A stretch of DNA of 39,372 bases. Origin: Marinilabiliales bacterium. GTDB taxonomy: Bacteria; Bacteroidota; Bacteroidia; Bacteroidales; PUMT01. Where the stretch lies: the NCBI GenBank assembly GCA_007695015.1, contig REEN01000035.1, positions 1-39,372 of the forward strand, in the 5' to 3' direction. A program made the position numbers and the translations under genes. Shown here one piece after another: positions 16,428-24,707 of this stretch (its first letter is position 1; each line of letters opens with the position of its first letter). The notes beneath the pieces are model-generated. The model saw only the letters and a program-made list of their open reading frames with translations, did not search any database and was not told the DNA's origin.

Positions 16428-16480
16428 CTTACAAAAATAAGATTTAACTGTATCTGAGCGGGAACGGGACTTCAGGTATA

Positions 16481-17371
16481 TCAATCTTTTATGCACCTTA
16501 CTGAAAACCACTGACTCTTGTCTGTTGTATTCTGGATAGCCATCCGGCCGTTTTTTGTCATCAGGGCCATTGACCATGCATTTCCGTATATTGTTTCTGT
16601 CTTGGTCCAGTAAGTTGCACTTTCTCCGAGGCTGTAAAATTCCAGGTGGCCGGGCATATACCCGCCCGATCCGGGTGCAGAGAATCCGGAGCTGTTGGTG
16701 GCCCATTCATTCGGTTCTTCCCAGTGATCTGTTCCCGGGAGTTTCATCTTCCCTCCCGCAGTATATTCCCCGCCAAGATATTCCCTTATCATCGCATATT
16801 CGCTCCTGGTTGGCAGCCTCCAGTCCGGGGGACATGCATCCACTGCCATTTCCCATGTATATAGCCGCCCGTAAACTTCACCGTGGTCAGGGTCATTATC
16901 ATAGTGAACAGCTTTTCCGTCATCAAAATTCAGATTTTGGGCCATTATGTACTGTCCGGCAATCACAGTCACCTTGTATGTCTGTTCATCCCTGGGGTCG
17001 GTCAGTACACCGTACTGATTATCGTATTCATTCACCACAATATATCTTTGCTGTTCTATTGTGGTTTCGCCCGCTTCATTCCTTACCGTTAGTTTCACGC
17101 CGTATTCGCCGGGAATTTTGTATAGTACTTCCGGCTCAGTTACATCAGAATGATCTGGTGTACCTCCTTCAAAGCGCCATTCTGCATCAACTTCGTTATC
17201 TCCCGGGATCATATTGAACTTAACCACATCCCAGATATGGATATTCCGTTCAGAGGCCTCAAATTCAGCCGAAGGGGGCGGGAGAGCCTGTTCACCGTCA
17301 TCACAACCGGCTATCAGCAAAAGAAACAAAAATGACCACATGGCCCTTTTCACAAAAACTAAGTGTCGCAT
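16481..17371 (-). CDS. PKD- and FISUMP-domain lipoprotein
   Basis: A 296-residue surface or periplasmic lipoprotein with lipobox LIAGC (C23). Residues about 33-115 form a PKD-type immunoglobulin-like domain (WRFEGGTPDHSDVTEPEV, YGVKLTVRNEAGE). Residues 117-296 form the Fibrobacter-succinogenes-major-paralogous domain, with IMAQNLNFDD, YGRLYTWEMAVDACPPDW, LPTRSEYAMIREYLGG and the ending WFSVRCIKD. FISUMP domains are common on secreted Bacteroidota and Fibrobacterota proteins, and their ligand is not known. A lectin-like or adhesion role is only a guess. Confidence 0.9.
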   Translation of the reverse strand: MRHLVFVKRAMWSFLFLLLIAGCDDGEQALPPPSAEFEASERNIHIWDVVKFNMIPGDNEVDAEWRFEGGTPDHSDVTEPEVLYKIPGEYGVKLTVRNEAGETTIEQQRYIVVNEYDNQYGVLTDPRDEQTYKVTVIAGQYIMAQNLNFDDGKAVHYDNDPDHGEVYGRLYTWEMAVDACPPDWRLPTRSEYAMIREYLGGEYTAGGKMKLPGTDHWEEPNEWATNSSGFSAPGSGGYMPGHLEFYSLGESATYWTKTETIYGNAWSMALMTKNGRMAIQNTTDKSQWFSVRCIKD

Positions 17372-17535
17372 TTTTTAAAATTTTTGGTTAACAATTCTCC
17401 GGGCTTATGGGCTATCAGCGTCATCAGGCTGAAGTGTAAATTACTGCAAGAAGCTTGCCATTATGCATAGTAAATTAACACTCAGACAGTAATTAATATT
17501 GGTGATGGGACATGCTTGTTGGTTATGTTCGAAAA

Positions 17536-17552
17536 CGTACATGCAGTGTACG
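17536..17552. repeat. Short palindrome in the divergent gap
   Basis: CGTACA (17536-17541) and TGTACG (17547-17552) form a 6-base inverted repeat with a 5-base centre in the 280-base gap between the FISUMP gene and the small membrane protein. It has the size of a dimeric repressor site but could be chance. The rest of the gap shows nothing else beyond the candidate -7 element at 17619. Confidence 0.3.
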
Positions 17553-17618
17553 GTTGAGTTACATCTGGAACAGGCATGTTGAGTAAGGGGTGCCATTTAG
17601 TATTAATTATTAAGTTCC

Positions 17619-17626
17619 TATTTTTG
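17619..17626 (+). promoter_or_regulatory. Candidate -7 element for the small membrane protein
   Basis: TATTTTTG matches TAnnTTTG and lies 25 bases before the start codon. A TTTA at 17596-17599 is 19 bases upstream, one mismatch from the TTTG -33 box. Confidence 0.42.
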
Positions 17627-17651
17627 CGAGTATAAATTAATACACCAAGTA

Positions 17652-18155
17652 ATGTCGGAAAGAAAAGCATATGTAGTTATTGCATTACAATCGGCTGTTA
17701 TCGGGATACTTCTGGTTATGCTGGTGTTTTCACAGTCTAGAGCCTGGCGTGTTGCCGGACTTGAGGAACAGCTTGACGCCTCGCGCCTGCTTGTTGAAAA
17801 AAGTATAAACCGTAATGACAGCATTTCCCTGCTTCTGCAGGAATGCAGGGTAACCGGAGCCACACCTCCATTTATTGACGGCAGGCAGATTGAAGATCTG
17901 CAAAAAATGGGCCTCTCAGATCCGCTCCGCGAGCTCAGGGAAGACCTTGCTGCCGGTCAGGAAATTATCGGTTCAGCTTCTGTACTTGGCGGCACAATGG
18001 GGTTCTACTTTATGGACGGCATTCATATCCTCAACAAAAGGTGGGTTTTTGCCTACTTTGAGGACGGACACCTGGCCGGAGCCATGCTCCTGAGGTATGA
18101 TATTGATAACGAAGGAAATATAAGCTGGAAGGTATTGGATGAGATGATATACTGA
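17652..18155 (+). CDS. Small membrane-anchored protein, unknown function
   Basis: A 167-residue protein with a single N-terminal membrane helix (about residues 8-27), followed by a short likely coiled coil (residues 33-62, LEEQLDASRLLVEKSINRND). The soluble C-terminal region contains GTMGFYFMDGIHILNKRWVFAYFEDGHLAGAMLL, split here as residues about 112-146, which reads like a compact mixed alpha/beta domain with beta hairpins. It is probably anchored in the inner membrane with the soluble part outside. I do not recognise a family. It converges on the RNase Z gene, with 34 bases between the two stop codons and no strong terminator seen. Confidence 0.75.
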   Translation: MSERKAYVVIALQSAVIGILLVMLVFSQSRAWRVAGLEEQLDASRLLVEKSINRNDSISLLLQECRVTGATPPFIDGRQIEDLQKMGLSDPLRELREDLAAGQEIIGSASVLGGTMGFYFMDGIHILNKRWVFAYFEDGHLAGAMLLRYDIDNEGNISWKVLDEMIY

Positions 18156-18189
18156 AGACCATAGTGCCGGTAATAACAGCTTTATCCGG

Positions 18190-19131
18190 TTATCCCTGCC
18201 GGGCCATTCTGACCTGTTCGACAAGGTGGCAGTCACCTTCATTCGCCGGGAGGGTTCCGGGAAACTCCTCGCTCGCCTCTTCTACCAGTGCATCAACGGT
18301 TTTATACCTGGCAGAAAAGTGTCCTATTATGAGCTTGGCTGCTCCGGCTTTTGCAGCAATAATACCTGCCTGCCTTGCAGTTGTATGACCGGTTTCCCTG
18401 GCACGTTCAAGCATATTATGGAGGTAGGTGGCTTCATGGTAGAGGATGTCGACTCCCTTTATATGGGGAAGTATTGATTCTGTGTATTTTGTGTCGGTAC
18501 AATAGGCCAGTGACCTTGGTTTTACGGGGGGAAGGGTCAGTACCCTGTTGGGAATTACGTTCCCGTCGGCAGCAACAAAGTCCTCTCCCTGTTTTATATT
18601 CATGATTTCCCTTACGGGGATGTCATGGAATTTGACCATCTCTTTCCTGATGTTCAGCAGCGGAGCTTTTTCCCTGAAGAGGAACCCGCATGTGGGCACC
18701 CTGTGTTTCATGGGAATAGTATGGACCTCAAGCTTGTCGTCTTCAAAGATCAGCCTGCTTCTGGATGAGCCAACCGGATGAAACACCAGGTTGAATGGCA
18801 ACGGATGTTCATAGTAGTATTTACTGTGGTCATTCAGGACCTGCTCCAGCACTGGGTGTGCATAAATATGGAGGTCGGTATTTCTTCCCAGGAGACTCAT
18901 TGTGCTGATTAGTCCGAATAGTCCGAAGGTATGGTCTCCATGAACATGAGATATGAGAATATGGTTTATCCTGCTAAAACTGATACTGTTCCTCCTGAGC
19001 TGTATCTGGGTTCCTTCACCGCAGTCCAATAAGAAAAACCGCTCATGTATATTTACAACATGAGCGGAAGGAAATCTTTCTGAGGTGGGCACAGCCGAAC
19101 TGCTTCCCAGTATTGTGAATGAAAACGACAC
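18190..19131 (-). CDS. rnz: Ribonuclease Z
   Basis: Zinc-dependent endonuclease that trims the 3' end of tRNA precursors. It belongs to the metallo-beta-lactamase fold. Zinc ligands are visible in H62-x-H64-x-D66-H67 (SHVHGDH), with further histidines in MKHRVPTCGF, YHEATY and IGHFSARY. The N-terminal FTILGSSSAVPTSERFPSA and the LDCGEGTQIQL segment are diagnostic. At 313 residues it is the short bacterial form. The start is a GTG at 19131; no better ATG lies near. It is the only gene between the small membrane protein and the STAS gene, and follows STAS by 27 bases on the same strand. Confidence 0.95.
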   Translation of the reverse strand: MSFSFTILGSSSAVPTSERFPSAHVVNIHERFFLLDCGEGTQIQLRRNSISFSRINHILISHVHGDHTFGLFGLISTMSLLGRNTDLHIYAHPVLEQVLNDHSKYYYEHPLPFNLVFHPVGSSRSRLIFEDDKLEVHTIPMKHRVPTCGFLFREKAPLLNIRKEMVKFHDIPVREIMNIKQGEDFVAADGNVIPNRVLTLPPVKPRSLAYCTDTKYTESILPHIKGVDILYHEATYLHNMLERARETGHTTARQAGIIAAKAGAAKLIIGHFSARYKTVDALVEEASEEFPGTLPANEGDCHLVEQVRMARQG

Positions 19132-19158
19132 TATAATACCCTGTAAAAGGATTTAATT

Positions 19159-19509
19159 TCAGGCATTTTCGGTCTCGATGAATTTGGCTGCATCTTCAAC
19201 CGACGGGGTAATGTTAAGCACCGTATCAAGCTGCGAAATAGTTATAAGCCTTTCAACAGCATCATTCAGCCCTGTAAGCACAAAGATGCCGCCGGCATTC
19301 TTGCAAAGCCGGTTGGCAACAAGTATGGCGCTCAACCCGGATGAGTCGCAGTATTTACAATTGCCCAGATCCATAACGACATTTTTTTCGCCTTTTCCGG
19401 AAATCAGCACTAGCTCTGACTTGAGAGCAGGTGCAACGTGCGTATCCAGCTTTTCTTCCAGCACCTGTATCTTTGTGTAATTTTCAAGCTTTTCAATATT
19501 GAATTCCAT
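19159..19509 (-). CDS. STAS-domain protein (anti-sigma-factor-antagonist-like)
   Basis: A 116-residue protein consisting of one STAS domain like SpoIIAA/RsbV, which binds and releases kinase-type anti-sigma factors depending on its phosphorylation. The phosphorylatable serine lies in KYCDSSGLSAIL (D55-S56-S57-G58). Start ATG at 19509 is preferred to TTG six bases upstream. No anti-sigma kinase or PP2C phosphatase gene is in the window, so its partner is elsewhere. An 11-base inverted repeat sits in the leader just upstream. It precedes RNase Z with a 27-base gap and may be co-transcribed with it. Confidence 0.92.
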   Translation of the reverse strand: MEFNIEKLENYTKIQVLEEKLDTHVAPALKSELVLISGKGEKNVVMDLGNCKYCDSSGLSAILVANRLCKNAGGIFVLTGLNDAVERLITISQLDTVLNITPSVEDAAKFIETENA

Positions 19510-19536
19510 CCTCAAAGGTTTTAGTGAAATAAACTA

Positions 19537-19588
19537 TGAAACACTCATCAGCTAAAATAATAATTATAATTCAGTTGTGAGTGTTTCA
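19537..19588. repeat. Inverted repeat in the leader of the STAS gene
   Basis: TGAAACACTCA (19537-19547) and TGAGTGTTTCA (19578-19588) are perfect 11-base inverted copies separated by 30 AT-rich bases. The nearer arm ends 28 bases from the STAS start codon on the minus strand. In RNA it would form a large hairpin; as DNA it could be a repressor site. Confidence 0.6.
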
Positions 19589-19693
19589 AACAAAAGAAAT
19601 TTTAAAATAACCTATTCTTTTGGCTAAAATAATGAATTATTCCCATGTATGGCAATAAACCAGCCAACAAATTGTAAGCAAAGATTAATTTAT

Positions 19694-19708
19694 TGGTTAT
19701 CCTAACCA
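19694..19708 (-). terminator. Weak hairpin just after rpsA
   Basis: TGGTTA and TAACCA form a 6-base stem with a 3-base loop immediately after the rpsA stop on the minus strand. The following sequence is AT-rich but has no T run, so termination here is uncertain. Confidence 0.3.
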
Positions 19709-19710
19709 GG

Positions 19711-22362
19711 TTATTTTTTCTCGCTTCCGGACTTCTCCTCTCCTTTATCCTTACTGGCGGCCGGTTTTTTGGCGGTAGCGGACTTCTTCACTGATTTGGG
19801 TTTCTCTTCTGCCTCAGCTTTCTCTTCTGCCTCAGCTTTCTCCCCGGCATCATCTTTCTTTTCCTTCTCACTCTTTCCTTTGGTCTCCGTTTTTGCCTTT
19901 GCCTCCGGCTTTTTTTCTACCTCATCCTTCTTTTCAGTTCCGGTATCACCTTTATCATCAGCTTTATCTTTCACCATTTCAGGTTTTTCAGCTGCTTCGG
20001 CTTTCTCTTTCGCTGCCGGCTTTTCCTTAGCCTCAGTCTTTTCTTTATCCTTTTCACCGGCTGTTTTCACCTCTTTTGCTTCTTCAGCTTTTGCTTCTTC
20101 AGCTTTTGCTTCTTCAGCTTTTGCTTCAGCCTTCTGTTTCCTGCCCGCAGCTTTTGAACCTTCCTCCATCTCCTCTTTCAGAGATGCAAGTTCAGAGATA
20201 TCACCAAAGGTTGTTCTTTCAAGATTGGTCTTGAGCTTGCGCATTGTCTTCTGCGCGCTTGGTGCCTGCCTCGCTTTAATGGGTTCCTTTTCTTTTTGGC
20301 CGGCAGTCTCATCATTTACTCTTGTATGTGAAAGAATAATCCGTTTTGCGGCCTTTGAAAATTCAATCACCTTGAAGGGAAGCTTTTCGTCCACCTTTGC
20401 AGTAGTACCATCCTCCTTTACAAGGTGCTTGCTTGATACAAAGCCTTCAACGCCGTACTGCAGCGAAACGAGGGCGCCCTTATCAAAGACATCTGTTATG
20501 GTGCCTTCATGAATGGAGTCTACACTGAAAACAGTTTCAAATACATCCCACGGATTTTCCTCAAGCTGTTTGTGACCAAGACTCAGGCGGCGGTTCTGTT
20601 TGTCAATCTCCAGAACAACGATCTCTATCTCTTCGCCAATTGTTGTGAATTCAGCAGGATGCTTAACCTTCTTGGTCCATGACAGGTCAGATATGTGTAT
20701 TAACCCGTCAACACCCTCTTCTATCTCGACAAATACACCAAAATTAGTGAAGTTCCTCACTTTTGCCTTGTTTTTGGAACCAACAGGGTATTTCTCCTCA
20801 ACGTCTTCCCACGGATCAGGCTTGAGCTGCTTGATGCCCAGTGACATCTTTCTCTCTTCACGGTCAAGGGTGAGGATGTAGGCCTCAACCTGGTCGCCCA
20901 CTTTGAGGAACTCCTGGGCGCTGCGCAGATGCTGTGACCATGACATTTCAGAAACGTGTATCAGGCCCTCTACGCCCGGGGCGATCTCAACGAATGCACC
21001 GTAGTCGGCCATGACTACCACCTTGCCTTTAACCTTGTCGCCAACCTTCAGGTCGGGATCGAGCGAATCCCATGGATGCGGGGTAAGCTGCTTCATTCCG
21101 AGAGCTATCCTTTTCTTTGCATCGTCGAAATCAAGTATCACCACATTGAGTTTCTGGTCAAGTTCCACGATCTCTTCAGGATGGTTAACCCTGCCCCATG
21201 AGAGGTCGGTTATGTGTATCAGTCCGTCCACTCCGCCAAGGTCTATAAATACGCCATAGGATGTAATATTCTTGACTGTTCCTTCAAGCACCTGTCCTTT
21301 TTCCAGCTTGGCGATAATCTCTTTTTTCTGCTGTTCCAGCTCTTCTTCTATTAGAGCCTTATGTGATACAACAACGTTCTTGAACTCATGGTTGATCTTA
21401 ACAACCTTGAATTCCATGGTCTTTCCGACGTATGCGTCATAATCCCTGATGGGCTTGACATCGATCTGTGAACCCGGCAGGAATGACTCGATGCCGAAAA
21501 CGTCGACTATCATACCGCCTTTTGTGCGGCACTTGATATACCCTTTTATTATCTCATCATTTTCAAGGGCTGCATTGACCCTGTCCCATGACCTCAGTGC
21601 GCGGGCTTTTTTGTGCGAAAGCACAAGCTGACCTTTCTTGTCCTCCTGGCTCTCAACGTAAACCTCTACGGTATCTCCGGGCTTAAGCTCAGGATTATAG
21701 CGGAATTCACTCAGACTTATAACGGCTTCTGACTTGTAGCCGATATTAATGACAACTTCGCGCTTGTTCATTGAGATCACGGTCCCGTCAACCACCTCGT
21801 TAACATTAATGGTGGAAAGGGTCTTATCATACATCTCTTCAAACTTCGTCCTGTCGGCTTTCGAGTAGCTGTCGGTATCCTCTTCGAAGCTGTCCCAGTC
21901 AAATTCTTCATCATCGGCTTTGATTTCTTCCTCTTCTGCAGGTTCTTCAGCCATGGTGTCGACAATGGTAGCAACTTCGCCCGGTTTTGCTTCTATTGTG
22001 CCTTCCTCTGGTTCTTCGATAATTCCGGGTACAGGAGGTTCGGATTTTTCAGTTTCAGGTTGGGTCCCGGCTGTTTCAGTCAGATTGGGCTGGTCTTCTT
22101 CTGCCTTAGTTTCAGGTTCTTCTTCGACCGGTTCATTCCCGGAGCCGGCGACTTCCTTTTCAGGGTCTTTTTCGGCCGGTTTTTCGTCCGTGCCGGTGGT
22201 TTCTTTTTCAGTTTCTGCTAAAGGCTCTTCAGGTTTGGCCATTTCTTCCTTATCAGCAGGTGCTTCTTCTTTTGAAGATTCTTTTTCCGGAGTATTCCCG
22301 GTGGTTTCATCAGTGTTTTTCAACTCATCTTCTGGAAACTTCTCTTTTTCTTTTTCAGTCAT
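19711..22362 (-). CDS. rpsA: 30S ribosomal protein S1 with long charged N- and C-terminal extensions
   Basis: S1 helps mRNA bind the small ribosomal subunit. Six S1/OB domains run from about residue 190 to 685, each ending with the typical pattern (GLIHITDLSW, GLIHVSEMSW, GLIHISDLSW, with KRIALGMKQL-type closings and PWD/PWE linkers). The protein is 883 residues, well above the usual roughly 550-600. Residues 1-185 are strongly acidic and Glu/Pro/Thr-rich; residues about 686-883 are Lys/Glu/Ala-rich, with tandem AEEAK repeats and a histone-like KKSATAKKPAASKDKG end. Both extensions lack predicted fold. The reading frame is continuous and the S1 core intact, so this is a genuine long form rather than a frameshift artefact. 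A candidate promoter lies at 22429-22461. Confidence 0.94.
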   Translation of the reverse strand: MTEKEKEKFPEDELKNTDETTGNTPEKESSKEEAPADKEEMAKPEEPLAETEKETTGTDEKPAEKDPEKEVAGSGNEPVEEEPETKAEEDQPNLTETAGTQPETEKSEPPVPGIIEEPEEGTIEAKPGEVATIVDTMAEEPAEEEEIKADDEEFDWDSFEEDTDSYSKADRTKFEEMYDKTLSTINVNEVVDGTVISMNKREVVINIGYKSEAVISLSEFRYNPELKPGDTVEVYVESQEDKKGQLVLSHKKARALRSWDRVNAALENDEIIKGYIKCRTKGGMIVDVFGIESFLPGSQIDVKPIRDYDAYVGKTMEFKVVKINHEFKNVVVSHKALIEEELEQQKKEIIAKLEKGQVLEGTVKNITSYGVFIDLGGVDGLIHITDLSWGRVNHPEEIVELDQKLNVVILDFDDAKKRIALGMKQLTPHPWDSLDPDLKVGDKVKGKVVVMADYGAFVEIAPGVEGLIHVSEMSWSQHLRSAQEFLKVGDQVEAYILTLDREERKMSLGIKQLKPDPWEDVEEKYPVGSKNKAKVRNFTNFGVFVEIEEGVDGLIHISDLSWTKKVKHPAEFTTIGEEIEIVVLEIDKQNRRLSLGHKQLEENPWDVFETVFSVDSIHEGTITDVFDKGALVSLQYGVEGFVSSKHLVKEDGTTAKVDEKLPFKVIEFSKAAKRIILSHTRVNDETAGQKEKEPIKARQAPSAQKTMRKLKTNLERTTFGDISELASLKEEMEEGSKAAGRKQKAEAKAEEAKAEEAKAEEAKEVKTAGEKDKEKTEAKEKPAAKEKAEAAEKPEMVKDKADDKGDTGTEKKDEVEKKPEAKAKTETKGKSEKEKKDDAGEKAEAEEKAEAEEKPKSVKKSATAKKPAASKDKGEEKSGSEKK
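19802..19837. repeat. Two tandem 18-base repeats within rpsA
   Basis: Two identical 18-base units (19802-19819 and 19820-19837) encode repeated KAEAEE residues in the C-terminal extension of S1. They imply recent growth of the tail by slippage. Confidence 0.8.
20080..20124. repeat. Three tandem 15-base repeats within rpsA
   Basis: Three identical 15-base units (20080-20094, 20095-20109, 20110-20124) encode AEEAK three times in the C-terminal extension of S1. Identity at the DNA level, not only protein level, indicates recent expansion and likely length variation between strains. Confidence 0.85.
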
Positions 22363-22428
22363 GATTTTAGAGCAAAAATTTAATAATTAATGAGTTAGAC
22401 ATTATTTATGGATATGTTACAAGAGATG

Positions 22429-22461
22429 CAAAAGTAATCAAAAATTGTTGAAAACTACCAA
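22429..22461 (-). promoter_or_regulatory. rpsA: Candidate promoter of rpsA
   Basis: Read on the minus strand, TACTTTTG (22436-22429) matches TAnnTTTG, with TTG (22461-22459) 22 bases upstream. It would give a leader of roughly 60 bases. Confidence 0.45.
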
Positions 22462-22576
22462 CATAACCGAAAAAATATTTTGCCGGGGATTTTTTCTGTT
22501 TGCTTGTGAAAATTGCTAATTTAGCCATCTCGTCAGAAATGGTTGTTTAAATTAAATGTACTAATAACAGATAAGT

Positions 22577-23341
22577 ATGAGAACCAAAAAAATCATTTAT
22601 TTATCAGCACTGCTTACGGCTTGTATCTTGTTATCATCCTGCGCAGTGGAAAAGGAACCGGAATGGAGACCACTTTTCAATGGCCAGAACCTGGATGGCT
22701 GGGACATCAAGTTTTCCGGATATGAGCTTAACGATAATTTCAGGAATACCTTCAGGGTCGAAGACGGGCTGCTTGTAGCATCTTATGATGAGTGGGATTA
22801 TTTCAACGGTGAGTTCGGACATATTTTCTTTAATGAACCTTTTTCTCATTATAAACTGAGGGTGGAATACCGCTTTGTCGGTGAGCAGGTTGAAGGCGGA
22901 CCTGGCTGGGCCTACAGGAACAACGGCATTATGTTTCACTCCCAGAGTGCTGAAAGCATGGAGCTTAACCAGGATTTCCCGACATCGGTCGAAGCACAAC
23001 TGCTGGGTGGCGACGGTGAGAATGAAAGGACCAACATGAATGTCTGCACTCCGGGAACACAGATCATGATAGATGGCCGACTGCGAACCGAGCATTGCAT
23101 CACTTCAACATCCGATACTTATCATGGCGACAGGTGGGTGACCGTTGAGCTTCATGTTTACGGAGACTCACTGATACATCATATAGTTGAGCAGGATACG
23201 GTTTTTACCTATCATAACCCTCAGCTTTCAGAAACAGGTGAACCCCTTAAGAAGGGATATATAGCGCTCCAGGCAGAAAGCCATTCGACCCATTTCAGGA
23301 AGATAGAGATCCTCGATCTGAGTGATCAGTATATTAAGTAA
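22577..23341 (+). CDS. DUF1080 (3-keto-disaccharide hydrolase-type) lipoprotein
   Basis: A 254-residue lipoprotein (LLSSC, C22) made of one DUF1080 domain, a concanavalin-like beta-sandwich now linked to 3-keto-glycoside hydrolysis and often annotated as a laminin-G-like or glucanase-like domain. Typical features are WRPLFNGQNLDGWDI at the start, VEDGLLVASYDEWDYFNGEFGHI, WAYRNNGIMFHSQ with SVEAQLLGGDG, and the ending GYIALQAESHSTHFRKIEILDL. The length fits the single-domain form. It lies 14 bases before the UDP-glucose dehydrogenase gene on the same strand, but the function does not connect obviously with nucleotide-sugar synthesis. The exact substrate is unknown. Confidence 0.9.
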   Translation: MRTKKIIYLSALLTACILLSSCAVEKEPEWRPLFNGQNLDGWDIKFSGYELNDNFRNTFRVEDGLLVASYDEWDYFNGEFGHIFFNEPFSHYKLRVEYRFVGEQVEGGPGWAYRNNGIMFHSQSAESMELNQDFPTSVEAQLLGGDGENERTNMNVCTPGTQIMIDGRLRTEHCITSTSDTYHGDRWVTVELHVYGDSLIHHIVEQDTVFTYHNPQLSETGEPLKKGYIALQAESHSTHFRKIEILDLSDQYIK

Positions 23342-23355
23342 ATAAATAAAAACTA

Positions 23356-24696
23356 ATGAAGATAATCATGGTCGGTACCGGGTATGTTGGTTTGGTATCC
23401 GGGACCTGTTTTGCCGAAACTGGCGTAGATGTAGTTTGTGTTGATGTTGACAAACAGAAAATAGATAAGCTTAAGGAAGGGATCATGACAATATATGAAC
23501 CCGGCCTTGAAGACATGGTGGCAAGTAATCTCGAAAAGGGGCGCCTGAAGTTTTCTACAAGTCTGAAAGATAATCTTGAGGAGGCCGATGCAGTATTTAT
23601 TGCAGTTGGCACGCCTCCTGATGAGGACGGCAGCGCCGACCTGAGGTATGTGATTGAAGTAGCAAGGGAGATAGGCAGGAATATGAACCATTATATGGTT
23701 GTGGTGACAAAGAGCACAGTGCCAATTGGAACATCTGCCAAAGTAAGGAGTGCTGTTATTGAAGAACAACGTGAACGGGGGGTTGAAATCCCGTTTGATG
23801 TGGCCTCAAACCCTGAATTCCTTAAAGAGGGAAGCGCCATAGGTGACTTTCTCAAGCCGGAGAGGATTATAGTCGGAACTGATTCTGAAGATGCAGAAAA
23901 GATGATGCGGAGGCTATACAAGCCTTTTGTGCTGAATAACCATCCCATAATCTTCATGGATATACCGTCGGCTGAGCTTACAAAATATGCAGCCAATTCC
24001 ATGCTTGCAACCCGAATAAGCTTCATGAATGATATCGCAAACCTGTGCGAGCTTGTCGGCGCCGACATTAACTCCGTCCGCCGAGGTATAGGAAGTGACA
24101 GCCGTATTGGGAGCAAGTTCATTTATGCCGGAGCCGGCTATGGGGGATCATGTTTTCCCAAGGATGTCAAGGCTCTCATAAGGACAGCCGACGAAAGCAA
24201 CTATTCGCTTGAAATACTTAAAGCTGTTGAAAATGTTAACCAAAGGCAGAAGGAGGTGCTCTTCAACAAGGTGATGGATCATTTTGAAGGTAATATTGCC
24301 GGTAAACGTATTGCCATCTGGGGATTGTCATTCAAGCCCCGGACAGACGATATGAGGGAGGCTCCGGTGCTGGTAATTATAGACAAGCTGATTCAGGCGG
24401 GCGCCAGCGTGATCGCCTATGATCCTGTTGCCATTGACGAGGCGCGCCGGAAACTCGGCGATTCCATTGAATATGCAAGTGACCAGTACGAGGCGCTTGT
24501 CGATGCCGAGGCCTTGCTGCTTGTTACCGAGTGGAATGACTTCAGGACCCTTAATTACAAGGTGTTATCCAAACTTATGAAGAATAAACTTGTTTTCGAT
24601 GGCCGAAATCTGTATGAGCCTTCTGAAATGAAAGAGTTTGGCTTCACCTATTACGGTATCGGGCGCAGGTTGTCAGGCGAACAGAACAGGATGTAA
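23356..24696 (+). CDS. ugd: UDP-glucose 6-dehydrogenase
   Basis: Oxidises UDP-glucose twice with NAD+ to UDP-glucuronate. The N-terminal Rossmann motif is [11 protein letters not shown] (residues 6-16). The catalytic cysteine C266 lies in [12 protein letters not shown]. The central dimerisation helix region and the C-terminal UDP-binding domain ([34 protein letters not shown]) are all present. At 446 residues the length is usual. It is the first gene of a tightly spaced run with the decarboxylase, RfbA, RfbC and RfbD, and its product feeds the next enzyme. Confidence 0.97.
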   Translation: MKIIMVGTGYVGLVSGTCFAETGVDVVCVDVDKQKIDKLKEGIMTIYEPGLEDMVASNLEKGRLKFSTSLKDNLEEADAVFIAVGTPPDEDGSADLRYVIEVAREIGRNMNHYMVVVTKSTVPIGTSAKVRSAVIEEQRERGVEIPFDVASNPEFLKEGSAIGDFLKPERIIVGTDSEDAEKMMRRLYKPFVLNNHPIIFMDIPSAELTKYAANSMLATRISFMNDIANLCELVGADINSVRRGIGSDSRIGSKFIYAGAGYGGSCFPKDVKALIRTADESNYSLEILKAVENVNQRQKEVLFNKVMDHFEGNIAGKRIAIWGLSFKPRTDDMREAPVLVIIDKLIQAGASVIAYDPVAIDEARRKLGDSIEYASDQYEALVDAEALLLVTEWNDFRTLNYKVLSKLMKNKLVFDGRNLYEPSEMKEFGFTYYGIGRRLSGEQNRM

Positions 24697-24707
24697 AATC
24701 CGGAAAC

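Noticed and set aside
19769-20512. Plus-strand open frame of 247 codons opposite rpsA
   Set aside because: Its Ser/Ala/Phe-rich translation is the mechanical antisense of the Glu/Lys/Ala repeats in S1.
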